Shown: positions 41,537 to 49,956, counted from the stretch's first letter. The stretch is DNA of 54,029 bases from Thermoproteota archaeon (GCA_029258925.1 JAPDJV010000021.1:1-54029); one strand, 5' to 3'. Program-made: numbers and translations. The notes: generated by a model not told the origin, from the sequence alone.

Positions 41537-41903
41537 ACTTATCGAACTTAGACGCCTAAGTTTAATTATAGTTTCTTGCAGAGATAAATACGTGATGATA
41601 CTGGTGGTTATTAGCATTTTTCAATCGACGTCTTGTGGATTTAATGTATGAAGTTAGTATCAGGATTTTTACTTCACGTTTCTCAACATTATTATACGAT
41701 TTGTTTGAACTCTATTTTTAACATAGGTGTTTTGTACTTCGATGGGTTAAGGGGCTGCATATTACATTGTTGGTTGACATGCGTAAAATAAAAATTTAGT
41801 TAGCACACATGTTCTGGCTAAGACGTTACCGACTTCAGGATTCAGACCGCGTTTGCGTCGAACGCTTGAATGCTATATTTAAAAATGGAAGTGTTTGGTT
41901 AGA
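41537..41903. other. Gene-free stretch
   Basis: AT-rich spacer between the tRNA-Arg promoter and the end of the convergent-side FBP aldolase/phosphatase gene. It should contain the minus-strand tRNA promoter just right of 41536. I see no ORF, repeat or structured RNA that I can defend. Confidence 0.5.
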
Positions 41904-43070
41904 TTAGTCGACGCGTTCTTCTCCTGATAGCATTTCACTCCTTCTTATTATAGCCTTGGTTGCAACTTTAACTTCAACAAATCTATCTCTCAGTTTCTCT
42001 AGTACTTGGGGAAGTGTAGTGTACTCCATTTCCTCTGGTCCTAGTCGATGCGGCATGAAGGGTCCATGTCTTCTAATGTATTCTGCTACTATCTGTGCCA
42101 GTCTCCTGGTTTCATCGAATGCCACATCGTCGAAGAGGTCTGCTGGACCTACGAGTCTACCATTTTTAACTTGGAAGCCTAATCCAACTATTCTTGGTGG
42201 ACCATCAAACCTGGTGCATTTAGAGTATTTTTCTGGAACGGGCATTAGTGGACCATAATGGCTTCCCCTCATCCATCCGGCCACCATGTGTGGAAACGCG
42301 AATGCTTCAAGTATTTCACCTAATGCTGGAAGTCCGTGTTGGGCTCTTAGAATTGCAACCGGGTCGTCTTTGCCAACATACTTGCCAGCTATCAAGTTGA
42401 GTCTTTCAGTGCTTACAACAGCTGCTTGAAGCTCATCGCTCTTCCTGAAAACGCGTTTAATGACATATCTGCCTGTCGTCCCAATTAATGCTAGCAGATC
42501 ATACATTTCTTCTGGGCAACTCAGTGTCACACTCTTTCCCTCGTAGACGTCTAGTACTTGGAATTTGAAGCCCTCGTGCATCCTAGGGTCTATTATGAGG
42601 CCTGCTGTATTAAATGGGTCGGCGAATATTTTGAATAATGGTAAGTTGAATGCTCCGGGCTCGGTTTTGTCAGCCATGAATACAACTATGGGCTCGCTAG
42701 GTCTCTCCTCAATCTCCATTTCCGCTACTCCTGGACCCATACCTCTCACGTTCCCCGAGAACGCTTCTGAAAGCAGATCCTGCCCTGACGCGTAAAGTCC
42801 AAGCTCTTTTGCAACCTTAGTGGCCTCCTTGAACGCGTTCCAAGCAGTCCCATGGATTTCAGGGTCATCAACTCCTCTTCTATGAGTCATTATAAGCTCC
42901 AAGTCGTCGCCTGCATGAGTCACATAGAAGTCGATTAATATGCCCTTCCTCTTTGCTTCAGACAAAACTTTCGCCGCTGCCGCGAGAGTATCTGGATGCG
43001 TTACGTGGTGGCCTGCAAGAGACCCTATATCAGCTTTTATTACACTTATAGTTACTTTTTCCCCCAACAT
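41904..43070 (-). CDS. Fructose 1,6-bisphosphate aldolase/phosphatase
   Basis: About 388 residues (ATG 43070; ATG 43076 is also possible). VIKADIGSLAGHHVTHPDTL near the start and THAGDDLELIMTH, HGTAWNAFK and FMADKTEPGAFNLPL are the metal-binding motifs of the archaeal bifunctional FBPA/P. It condenses triose phosphates and removes the C1 phosphate to give fructose 6-phosphate in gluconeogenesis. Typical of autotrophic or gluconeogenic crenarchaea. Confidence 0.95.
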   Translation of the reverse strand: MLGEKVTISVIKADIGSLAGHHVTHPDTLAAAAKVLSEAKRKGILIDFYVTHAGDDLELIMTHRRGVDDPEIHGTAWNAFKEATKVAKELGLYASGQDLLSEAFSGNVRGMGPGVAEMEIEERPSEPIVVFMADKTEPGAFNLPLFKIFADPFNTAGLIIDPRMHEGFKFQVLDVYEGKSVTLSCPEEMYDLLALIGTTGRYVIKRVFRKSDELQAAVVSTERLNLIAGKYVGKDDPVAILRAQHGLPALGEILEAFAFPHMVAGWMRGSHYGPLMPVPEKYSKCTRFDGPPRIVGLGFQVKNGRLVGPADLFDDVAFDETRRLAQIVAEYIRRHGPFMPHRLGPEEMEYTTLPQVLEKLRDRFVEVKVATKAIIRRSEMLSGEERVD

Positions 43071-43239
43071 TATCACCTACATGGAACACTTTATGTGTCC
43101 ATATTTCCCTTAGGCACAGGGTATGTATTTTAGGATTTTGTTGTACGAAAAACACGGTGTCGCTGTTTAAACATTCACAGACTTTAAATATAGTAGAAGA
43201 GGAGATAAGTGCCTCTACATAAAAATATGGCTAATGGAT

Positions 43240-43316
<77 letters not shown>

Positions 43317-43440
43317 ACTTAGCACAATGATTGTATGCTCTTCCTATTTTTAACTATTACTTACTTGAGTAGTTTAAAATTCTTTAGTCTGTGTCCACAA
43401 ATAAGCTTATTTTAGTGTACTGTGCGTAAAATATTGGTCG

Positions 43441-44358
43441 ATGGCTGTGATAAGGGTTAGCCAGGAAAAAGTCATTTATAGTTTTTCTCCTGATCACAAA
43501 CCTGTTGTACACGTCGATGCGGGAAGCACCATTCTATTTGAAACAATAGATGCATTAGGCGGACAGATTAGAAGCGAGTCTGATATACTGTCTGAGATAG
43601 ACTTTAGCAGAGTAAACCCTGCTACTGGCCCCGTCTACATTAATGAAGCTGAACCGGGGGATACTCTAGTAGTCGATGTAAGGGATATTAGAGTTGAGGA
43701 TAAGGCTGTGATTGTGGCTGGGCCAGGGGTTGGCGCTGTACCCGATATGCTCGACAATTTCGTAACTAGAATACTTGATGTCAAGTGGGATAGCGTTGTT
43801 TTCCCCGGAGGTTTGAGAATTCCTTTGAAGCCCATGATCGGTGTTATAGGCGTTGCTCCTGCTAAGGAGAGCATTCCCACGGGGAGCCCGGGTCCACATG
43901 GAGGGAACATGGATACTAGCGATATAACTATTGGATCTAGGGTTTATCTTCCAGTCAATGTTGCTGGAGGTCTCTTAGCTATTGGAGATCTCCATGCGTG
44001 CATGGGCGATGGAGAGGTCTGTGTAGCTGGAGCAGAGGTCTCAGGTGAAGTGGAGACTATTGTGGACGTTATTAAAGAAATCTCCTTTGCTTGGCCTATT
44101 GTCGAGAAGAGAGATAGTTGGATGCTTGTCGTAAGCGCTGAGACCATTGACAAAGCAGTTTACGAGGCTGTTAAAAGTATTGTGAAAATATTGAGCAAGG
44201 GTTTAGGTGTTCCAAAACATGATGCATATATGATTGCAAGCCTTACAGTAGACTTCAAGATAAGCCAGGTAGTCGACCCCTTGAAAACGGTTAGAGCCGT
44301 CGTCCCCAAGAACATTCTAAGCTTGGAGAAAGTATTTGAAGCCTACTTGCAAGAGTAA
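43441..44358 (+). CDS. Acetamidase/formamidase family amidohydrolase
   Basis: 305 residues. VHVDAGSTILFETIDA, NPATGPVYINEAEPGDTLVV, GPHGGNMDTSDI and ARGGLLAIGDLHACMGDGEV-type VAGGLLAIGDLHACMGDGE identify the FmdA/AmdA family, which hydrolyses formamide or acetamide to ammonia and acid. Stand-alone gene. Confidence 0.92.
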   Translation: MAVIRVSQEKVIYSFSPDHKPVVHVDAGSTILFETIDALGGQIRSESDILSEIDFSRVNPATGPVYINEAEPGDTLVVDVRDIRVEDKAVIVAGPGVGAVPDMLDNFVTRILDVKWDSVVFPGGLRIPLKPMIGVIGVAPAKESIPTGSPGPHGGNMDTSDITIGSRVYLPVNVAGGLLAIGDLHACMGDGEVCVAGAEVSGEVETIVDVIKEISFAWPIVEKRDSWMLVVSAETIDKAVYEAVKSIVKILSKGLGVPKHDAYMIASLTVDFKISQVVDPLKTVRAVVPKNILSLEKVFEAYLQE

Positions 44359-44389
44359 CACTATTATAAATCGAGGACAATATATTAGT

Positions 44390-44711
44390 GGGTAGCCGGG
44401 TGGCGGCCTACGGGGCCAATGGGCCCTGAGGAAACTCCACTCACCCCGTGGGACTACGGCGCCGCGAGGCGCACGGGGAAACCCGTGGCTCCGGCACAGA
44501 AACGATACGGCCACCGCTGGATGAGAATGAGGCGGTGAGGGTTGCCCGGCAACGGGCAATCAGTAACCCGCCGAGATAGCGGTGGAAGCGCTGAAACGGC
44601 CGACCCGTAGGGTGCAAGGGCAAGAAGCGCCGATGAGGCCCACGCGACGGCGCGGGTAGCCCGCATAGCCTAATGCCGCAGAACAGAAAGTGGGTTACAG
44701 CCCGGCTACCC
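44390..44711 (+). ncRNA. rnpB: RNase P RNA
   Basis: P1 closes with GGGTAGCCGGG (44390-44400) and CCCGGCTACCC (44701-44711). The conserved GAGGAAACTCC lies at about 44428, and CAGAACAGAAAGTGGGTTACAG-type sequence at about 44678-44699 supplies the other half of the P4 core. Length about 322 nt, GC-rich as in hyperthermophiles. A TATA-like ATTATAAAT lies about 25 nt upstream. Its presence means pre-tRNA leaders, including that of the split initiator tRNA, can be removed normally. Confidence 0.93.
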
Positions 44712-44728
44712 GAATTTGTCGACTTGAA

Positions 44729-45250
44729 CTATGTTGTTTCTAGTTCTAACACCTTCTCAAGTTGTATTTTCACTACTCCGCTACTACTCTCCGCTTTAGC
44801 ATAAGATTCCAGTAGACTCTTGTTTAACTCTATGAAAACTGGGCCCCACTTAAATACTGACAGAACTTTAATGGCTTCCTCCTTGAATCCAGATATGTAG
44901 AGAGCTGCTGCTATTGCTTCTGCAGTGCTCAACTTCGTGGGCTTACCATAGTTCACGGGGTTTGCTGCAATCAAGTATGGTAATGCTCTTCCTCTACCTA
45001 TTCTCCTCAATCTAAGAAATATTTCCTCAGCTTTCTTCCAAGAACAATCTACTGCAAGAATCCCCCTCCTACAAATTAAATCCCTGTCCTCCCTCGATAA
45101 TGCTTTAGGAGAGTAAGGGTTTAACACTATTATCCCCCTAGGTATACTCCTAATACTTGATATTATTCTAGCAAGCCCGTGTCTCCCAAGTTTTAATGCA
45201 GTGCACTTTTTCGGATCGCACTGGTTTAAGTGTAATATCAGTATTCTCAT
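44729..45250 (-). CDS. rRNA aminocarboxypropyltransferase Tsr3
   Basis: 173 residues. HLNQCDPKKCTALKLGRHGL, GIIVLNPYSPKALS, AVDCSWKKA and YLIAANPVNYGKPTKLSTAE are the Tsr3 (DUF367) motifs. Transfers the aminocarboxypropyl group of SAM to 16S-like rRNA. Confidence 0.92.
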   Translation of the reverse strand: MRILILHLNQCDPKKCTALKLGRHGLARIISSIRSIPRGIIVLNPYSPKALSREDRDLICRRGILAVDCSWKKAEEIFLRLRRIGRGRALPYLIAANPVNYGKPTKLSTAEAIAAALYISGFKEEAIKVLSVFKWGPVFIELNKSLLESYAKAESSSGVVKIQLEKVLELETT

Positions 45251-45307
45251 GCTGCCTCCCGAAACTCTTATCTGAGGGATGCTTATTATTAGTATTGGTG
45301 TACTATT

Positions 45308-45553
45308 ATGGCTACTGCACTTGTTTTAATAAACACTGAGGTCGGCTGCGAGGAAGACGTCTTCGAGGAACTTGGACGCGCGGAGGGCGTTGTCGAAGCA
45401 TACATAGTCTACGGCGTTTACGATGTTGTTGCGAAAATAGAGGCCCCCGACATGGAGGCTCTGAAAGACATTGTGAGCAAGAAGATTAGAAGAATCCCCA
45501 AGATAAGATCTACAATCACGTTAATAGTTGTAGAGGGTAAATCTCCACAGTGA
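45308..45553 (+). CDS. Stand-alone Lrp/AsnC ligand-binding (RAM) domain protein
   Basis: 81 residues. ALVLINTEVGCEEDVFEELG, VVEAYIVYGVYDVVAKIEAP and the KIRRIPKIRSTITLIV strand form the RAM fold. No DNA-binding domain, so probably a small-molecule sensor that partners with other proteins. Divergent from Tsr3, just upstream of tiaS. Confidence 0.88.
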   Translation: MATALVLINTEVGCEEDVFEELGRAEGVVEAYIVYGVYDVVAKIEAPDMEALKDIVSKKIRRIPKIRSTITLIVVEGKSPQ

Positions 45554-45560
45554 TCAAGGA

Positions 45561-46916
45561 ATGGGAAGAAATCTGCAGAACAAAGTAGTACTTCATATAG
45601 GTATTGATGATATTGATTCTCCCTTAGGCGGGTGTACAACTCACCTTGCAAGCATCCTAGTGGAATCCTTGGACGGGAGATTCTCTTTCAAAGACTACCC
45701 TAATCTTATAAGACTTAACCCCAACATCCCCTGGAAGACTAGAGGTAATGGTGCTGTAGCTCTGAGAGTTCTCGTAGAAGAAGATAGCGTGAGCCAGGTG
45801 GTTGAAAGAGTCCTGGATACTGTAGGCGGATATGTGGAGGAATTCATGCATCCTAAGAGAAATCCATGCGTCGCCTTCTATACTTCAAATAATGTAAGCC
45901 GCAGTTTAAGGTGGTTTGGGGTCAAGGCTATTAGAGACGTTATAACGCTTGATTTGGTGAAGAAAGTTGTGGGGAGAAATGGAGTGAAATTCGAATGTTA
46001 TGAACCTGGGTTAAGAGGACTTGTGGGAGCGGTTGCAGCTATAGGTGTCCCACTAGACGACTGCGACTACACTTACGAACTCCTGGCATATCGATGCAGA
46101 GAGAACTGGGGTAAAACAAGGCTTGTTGAGGATGAAAGCGTTTTCAAGATGGATGAGGAAACCAGGCCGCATACTTTCCTAAACGTTGACTGGGAGGAGA
46201 AGAGAGTTCTAATAACACCTAGAGGAGTAGACCCGGTACTATATGGTATTAGAGGAGAGGATCCTGGAATATTGATCAAGGCAATGAAAATGGTGAAAAT
46301 CGGAGAACCCATTGAGAGGTGGACCATATTTAGAAGCAATCAGGGAACAGACATGCACCTACAGAGAGTCCCAGCAATATCATCCATAAGAGTATACCAA
46401 TCCGTTATTGTAAGAGGAAAGGTTGTATCTAAACCAATGTGGATTAAGGGGGGACATGTAGTGTTCAGAATAGGTGATGAAACTGGTACAATAGATGTTG
46501 CAGCATACGAGCCAACAGGCCTACAGCATATAGCGAGCAAACTAATCCCAGGCGACGTAATCGAAGCCTCTGGAGGAGTGAGGCCAGCAAGTAGTAAGCA
46601 TGATATGACCATAAACTTGGAGAGACTGCACATAATAAAGCTTGCAGAACTCGTAGAAAAAAGAAATCCTAAATGCCCGAAATGTGGGAAAACCATGAAG
46701 TCCATGGGGAGAAATAAGGGTTATAGGTGTCCGAAATGTGGTTTCAGAACATGTAAAGCAAGTAAAATAATAATAGTGAAGAAGAGAGACCTTGAAACGG
46801 GAACATATTATCCTAGGCTAAGGGCATATAGGCACTTAATGAAGCCTCCAACAAGAATAGGAAGAGAAAAAAGAAAGCCTCCAACAAGAATCTATACGCC
46901 ATTCCATGGCACATAA
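45561..46916 (+). CDS. tiaS: tRNA-Ile2 agmatinylcytidine synthetase TiaS
   Basis: 451 residues. LHIGIDDIDSPLGGCTTHLA, the N-terminal kinase-like domain, an OB fold (VIVRGKVVSKPMW region, about 280-350) and a C-terminal zinc ribbon (CPKCGK, CPKCGF). TiaS ligates agmatine to C34 of tRNA-Ile(CAU). It ends 47 bp before the initiator tRNA 5' half. Confidence 0.95.
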   Translation: MGRNLQNKVVLHIGIDDIDSPLGGCTTHLASILVESLDGRFSFKDYPNLIRLNPNIPWKTRGNGAVALRVLVEEDSVSQVVERVLDTVGGYVEEFMHPKRNPCVAFYTSNNVSRSLRWFGVKAIRDVITLDLVKKVVGRNGVKFECYEPGLRGLVGAVAAIGVPLDDCDYTYELLAYRCRENWGKTRLVEDESVFKMDEETRPHTFLNVDWEEKRVLITPRGVDPVLYGIRGEDPGILIKAMKMVKIGEPIERWTIFRSNQGTDMHLQRVPAISSIRVYQSVIVRGKVVSKPMWIKGGHVVFRIGDETGTIDVAAYEPTGLQHIASKLIPGDVIEASGGVRPASSKHDMTINLERLHIIKLAELVEKRNPKCPKCGKTMKSMGRNKGYRCPKCGFRTCKASKIIIVKKRDLETGTYYPRLRAYRHLMKPPTRIGREKRKPPTRIYTPFHGT

Positions 46917-46919
46917 AAG

Positions 46920-46927
46920 CTTAAAAA
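46920..46927 (+). promoter_or_regulatory. TATA box of the initiator tRNA 5' half
   Basis: CTTAAAAA preceded by an A-rich BRE-like stretch, directly after the tiaS stop. A start about 25 nt downstream would fall at 46949-46952, giving a 13-nt leader before A1 at 46964. The leader begins with a second copy of AGCGGGG (46951-46957), the tRNA's own first seven bases. Confidence 0.55.
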
Positions 46928-46963
46928 CGTGAGAAACAAAATAGTAGAATAGCGGGGTGAAAC

Positions 46964-47012
46964 AGCGGGGTAGGGCAGCCAGGTTAGCCCGCGGGAGATG
47001 GGCTGCGCCACC
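46964..47012 (+). tRNA. Initiator tRNA-Met(CAT), 5' half of a split gene
   Basis: A1 to position 30: acceptor AGCGGGG, TA, D-stem GGGC/GCCC, G26 and CGGG (46992-46995). A1 pairing with T72 of the 3' half is an initiator hallmark. From 46997 to 47012 follows a 16-nt flank perfectly complementary (one G-T pair) to 47276-47291, just before the 3' half. With the central helix CGCG (46990-46993 with 47292-47295) and bulges GG|A and AA|G this is a strict bulge-helix-bulge, cut at 46995/46996 and 47297/47298. Confidence 0.88.
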
Positions 47013-47244
47013 CTACCCCAAACCAAGCATCTTCTGAAAAACCGTAATTATGAAACTGATCACTCTGTAAATTGGCAATGTGATCAGTGCAGAAAACATC
47101 TAAAATATTTCATACCCATGAATCTAGAATCAGCATTAAAAGATAATACTACCTCAACAATGAGGGTTGACGTCCACGGTAAGAATAAAGGGTTAAAGAT
47201 ATTATCTGACGTAGTCATCGAATCATGTTTAAACTAGATAAAAA
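47013..47244. other. Spacer between the two tRNA halves
   Basis: Begins with CCTACCCC, which together with 47011-47012 is complementary to 46967-46975 in the 5' half. A 9-bp inverted repeat ACTGATCAC (47055-47063) with GTGATCAGT (47080-47088) and a 16-nt loop may act as a transcript end or stability hairpin. An ORF of 79 codons (46998-47237) begins inside the splicing helix and is not supported as a gene. Confidence 0.5.
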
Positions 47245-47252
47245 TTTAAAAA
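47245..47252 (+). promoter_or_regulatory. TATA box of the initiator tRNA 3' half
   Basis: TTTAAAAA, preceded by A-rich sequence, lies about 26 nt before 47276, the first base of the complementary flank. The position is what a separate transcript of the 3' half needs, and argues for trans-splicing rather than one long intron. Confidence 0.65.
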
Positions 47253-47275
47253 CCCATACGGGTAACACTTATAAT

Positions 47276-47363
47276 GGTGGCGCAGCCCGTCCGCGAAGCT
47301 CATAAGAGGGTGCTCCTCGGAGGGACCCCGAGGTCGGCGGTTCAAATCCGCCCCCCGCTACCA
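47276..47363 (+). tRNA. Initiator tRNA-Met(CAT), 3' half with a 20-nt intron
   Basis: The 16-nt pairing flank (47276-47291) is followed, after the splice point at 47297/47298, by G31, loop CTCATA (anticodon CAT), then a 20-nt intron (47305-47324) at the canonical 37/38 site, then A38, CCCCG, variable loop AGGTC, T-arm GGCGG-TTCAAAT-CCGCC, acceptor CCCCGCT, A73 and encoded CCA. The intron forms its own bulge-helix-bulge: inner stem GAGG/CCTC, bulges TA|A and GG|A, central CTC/GAG. Joined with the 5' half it gives anticodon stem CGGGG/CCCCG with three G-C pairs, again an initiator trait. Confidence 0.88.
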
Positions 47364-47422
47364 CTAATATTCTCCCAGTTATAGGTGAATACTCTTTTAA
47401 GCTGTCAGAGTGCTACCGTTTT

Positions 47423-47833
47423 TTGGTGGCTTTATTGGAAGTTTTTGATAGAGTCCATAATGTTGTTGATGAATTGAAAGCCATAGTTGACCACTTGGAT
47501 AATGAAATAGGATTACTTGTTAAAGAATTGAAGTCATTGCCCTGCATCAAGGGATATGTTGAACCCAAGTTCATTAAAAGAGGTAATAGTGTTTATGGCC
47601 CATACTATTACTTAAGATATGATGATAAGGGTGTACTTAGGTCAATATATCTTGGTAAAACCATTCCCGAGAACATAATTAAATCGGGTAGGGCTAAAGC
47701 TATTATGAGAGAAATTAAGTTAAAGAAATATTGGAGGAATAGGATCATACAATCCGTTGAAAGAACCCTTAGTTTCTTGGAGAAATTGAGAGACGAAATT
47801 GTTAGGGAGAATATCTGTGTACAAGTTAACTAA
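47423..47833 (+). CDS. DUF6788-like protein
   Basis: 136 residues, TTG start (GTG at 47426 or TTG 47435 also possible). N-terminal coiled coil (about 1-40), then YGPYYYLRYDDKGVLRSIYL followed by GK, and a basic helical C-terminus. Paralogue of the element gene at 10310. The GPYYYL...YLG pattern is widespread on archaeal mobile DNA. It sits between the split tRNA and an inverted-repeat array, so it may be the remnant of an element that once inserted here. Confidence 0.6.
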   Translation: MVALLEVFDRVHNVVDELKAIVDHLDNEIGLLVKELKSLPCIKGYVEPKFIKRGNSVYGPYYYLRYDDKGVLRSIYLGKTIPENIIKSGRAKAIMREIKLKKYWRNRIIQSVERTLSFLEKLRDEIVRENICVQVN

Positions 47834-47875
47834 TTCTCCCTAAATCATTAATAATGTAGAGACCGATTCCAGGTA

Positions 47876-48262
47876 CTCCACTGGAAAAGGAGGGGTGTAG
47901 AAAAAACCTCCCGATGCACCCCATTATTACTCTATCCTGATGCCGAAAGATATCTCTCCAAAAGTTGCAGTGGAATAGGAGGGGTGTACCGTGGAGAAGT
48001 AAGATGCCCTCTCACCCCTTATCTTCCAATGGAAGAATATACGATCTTTCTAGACAATCTATGAATTCTTAATTGCTATACTTTATTTACAATAAATATG
48101 ATTCCATTGGTTTATTGATAATCATGCACAGTAGTTTAGCCAAACCTTACTTAATATATTTAAACAAATACTAGTTCCAGTTGAACAGGTGGGGTGTGGG
48201 GGTTTCTGTAAAAACCACATAAATTTTATTCATAATATTGCACCCCTCCTTTTCCAGTGGAG
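47876..48262. repeat. Inverted-repeat array bounded by a perfect 22-bp pair
   Basis: 47876-47897 and 48241-48262 are exact reverse complements (core GGAAAAGGAGGGGTG). Inside, 47968-47986 is a direct copy with changes, 48008-48033 carries an inverted partial copy, and 48180-48199 a weaker direct one. Each GGGGTGT is followed within 25-60 bp by CACCCC, so the stretch reads as three successive stem-loops. No ORF. It could be a small non-autonomous element or a set of protein-binding sites. Confidence 0.75.
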
Positions 48263-48270
48263 CATCTGGA

Positions 48271-48840
48271 TCACTTCGTAAGCCTGTATTTTATGATGTC
48301 TATTTTAGTTATTATTCCAATGACGTGTCCTCTAGATGTTACAAGTACTGCTGGGTAATCCATTAGAAGGCTAATTACGGTTTCTATTCTAGTATTTGGT
48401 GCAACCATTGGTAGGGGTGGATCCATGATATCTCTTACTTTTTTCCCTAGAAATGCTTGTGGATTTTCCGCTGAAATGGCCTTAAGCAAGGTGCTTTCAA
48501 ATACTGTGCCTATGACTCTACCCTTGGAGTCTAATACTGGTATTTGTGAAATACCGTTTCTCTCCATCAATTCTACTGCATATATGACACTATCATTCTC
48601 GTTCACTACTATTACAGGACTCTTCATGGCCATTCTTGCTTCTTCCCCCTTCGACAATGTATCCTCTAACACTTTTAATATTCTGACTAGTGTTGAGAGT
48701 CTAGGGTTTACATCTCCCTTCTCTATTCTGGCTATTAGTGATTGACTAACACCGGCTCTCAAAGCAAGTTCTTTCTGGGTTAGACCTGCTTTTAGCCTCA
48801 GTTTTCTTAAATCGTCTGGGCCAGGTATTTTGAGGCTCAT
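48271..48840 (-). CDS. HTH + twin CBS-domain regulator
   Basis: 189 residues. XRE-type helix-turn-helix at 8-60 (LRKLRLKAGLTQKELALRAG) and two CBS motifs (SPVIVVNENDSVIYAVELME; IMDPPLPMVAPNTRIETVIS). CBS pairs bind adenine nucleotides, so this is probably an energy- or nucleotide-sensing transcription regulator. Confidence 0.88.
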   Translation of the reverse strand: MSLKIPGPDDLRKLRLKAGLTQKELALRAGVSQSLIARIEKGDVNPRLSTLVRILKVLEDTLSKGEEARMAMKSPVIVVNENDSVIYAVELMERNGISQIPVLDSKGRVIGTVFESTLLKAISAENPQAFLGKKVRDIMDPPLPMVAPNTRIETVISLLMDYPAVLVTSRGHVIGIITKIDIIKYRLTK

Positions 48841-49124
48841 ATCTTCTAATCACCGAGTATTATTCTAGATAATATTGATAAAAACTATGTTATATAACTT
48901 TATCCTCTAAAAACACCACTCCATTTTTCAGAAAAAGTTGCTGTCCGGGGGATGAAAGCTTCTATCGAAAACGTCACTATACATTACCCTCATGTTCTTA
49001 TGTTTACCAGTATCCTCGGAAGGATTTTGTCCTTCTTAAACGTGCTCCTTTGAAGCGAAGGGAAACATATATACGGCCATGTTTCAAGCTATTATCTTGA
49101 AGAATTTTTGATGGGAGCTTACAT

Positions 49125-49691
49125 ATGTTATTGGAAATACGATTTCATGGTAGAGGGGGTCAAGGGGCTGTTACAGCGGCAAACATGCTTGTGAAAGCTG
49201 CATGGATAAGTGGATTATGGGGTCAAGGATTCCCATTTTTCGGTGCTGAGAGGAGAGGGGCACCAGTCGCTGCTTTTGCCAGGATAAGTGATAAACCTAT
49301 AAGAATTCACTGTGAGATAAGGAGTCCAAGCATAGTGGTCGTACTAGATGAAAGACTGCTAACTTTAGTGGATGTAACTAAGGGTCTCGTACCCGGGGGT
49401 TGGATTATAGCTAACGCCAAGAGGAGAATATCAGAGGTTCTGCCTAAGTCCAAACATTATAAGAGGGCTAGGGTTGATGCGACAAGTGTTGCTCTAAGTA
49501 TAGGCCTCGTTATGGCTGGATGGCCCATTGTCAACACCGCGATGTTAGGCGCGTTATTGAAAGCTACTGGAATAATGCCTATAAAATCCCTAATTAGTGC
49601 ATGTATGGAGGAATGGAGTGGTAAAATGGGTGAATTAAATGCTCAGGCAGCTACGAGAGCATTTAATGAAACCGTGATTGAAGGTGATTAA
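49125..49691 (+). CDS. porG: 2-oxoacid:ferredoxin oxidoreductase, gamma subunit
   Basis: 188 residues. RFHGRGGQGAVTAANMLVKA, GQGFPFFGAERRGAPVAAFA and PIVNTAMLGALLKATG are gamma-subunit motifs. First gene of the order gamma-delta-alpha-beta, typical of hyperthermophilic pyruvate or 2-ketoisovalerate ferredoxin oxidoreductases. Substrate (pyruvate or branched-chain) cannot be settled by eye; por is used as a family label. Confidence 0.88.
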   Translation: MLLEIRFHGRGGQGAVTAANMLVKAAWISGLWGQGFPFFGAERRGAPVAAFARISDKPIRIHCEIRSPSIVVVLDERLLTLVDVTKGLVPGGWIIANAKRRISEVLPKSKHYKRARVDATSVALSIGLVMAGWPIVNTAMLGALLKATGIMPIKSLISACMEEWSGKMGELNAQAATRAFNETVIEGD

Positions 49692-49952
49692 ATGCATAAA
49701 ATTCCCATAACTCCGATAATGAAGCCTTCTGAAGGCTCCATGGGATCAACGGGTACTTGGAGAATTGTAAAGCCGGTGGTTCAACACGATAAGTGCACTT
49801 ATTGTCTTCAATGCTGGCTCCACTGCCCTGAATCAGCCATAGTGAGAGTGGATGAGGAGAGGAAAATCATTATTGACTACAACTATTGTAAGGGATGTGG
49901 CATATGCTCCGATGTTTGCCCCGTTAAAGCAATAATCATGGTGGAGGAGTAA
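49692..49952 (+). CDS. porD: 2-oxoacid:ferredoxin oxidoreductase, delta subunit
   Basis: 86 residues with two 4Fe-4S motifs: CTYCLQCWLHCP and CKGCGICSDVCP. Carries electrons from the thiamine centre to ferredoxin. Starts at the base after the gamma-subunit stop. Confidence 0.9.
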   Translation: MHKIPITPIMKPSEGSMGSTGTWRIVKPVVQHDKCTYCLQCWLHCPESAIVRVDEERKIIIDYNYCKGCGICSDVCPVKAIIMVEE

Positions 49953-49956
49953 GGCT

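Noticed and set aside
41592..41650. Possible C/D box sRNA (GTGATGA at about 41592)
   Set aside because: A C-box-like motif alone; no convincing D, C' and D' boxes at proper spacing.
44317..44666. Three overlapping minus-strand ORFs across 44.3-44.7 kb
   Set aside because: They lie on the RNase P RNA gene, whose GC-rich structure leaves long open frames by chance.
46998..47237. 79-codon ORF between the two initiator tRNA halves
   Set aside because: Its start lies inside the 16-bp splicing helix, the product resembles no family, and the region is better explained as tRNA spacer with a hairpin.
47276..47363. A complete stand-alone tRNA beginning GGTGGCG
   Set aside because: GGTGGCG pairs with CGCTACC by chance overlap, but then no D-arm forms and three extra C residues remain; the acceptor partner is AGCGGGG at 46964.
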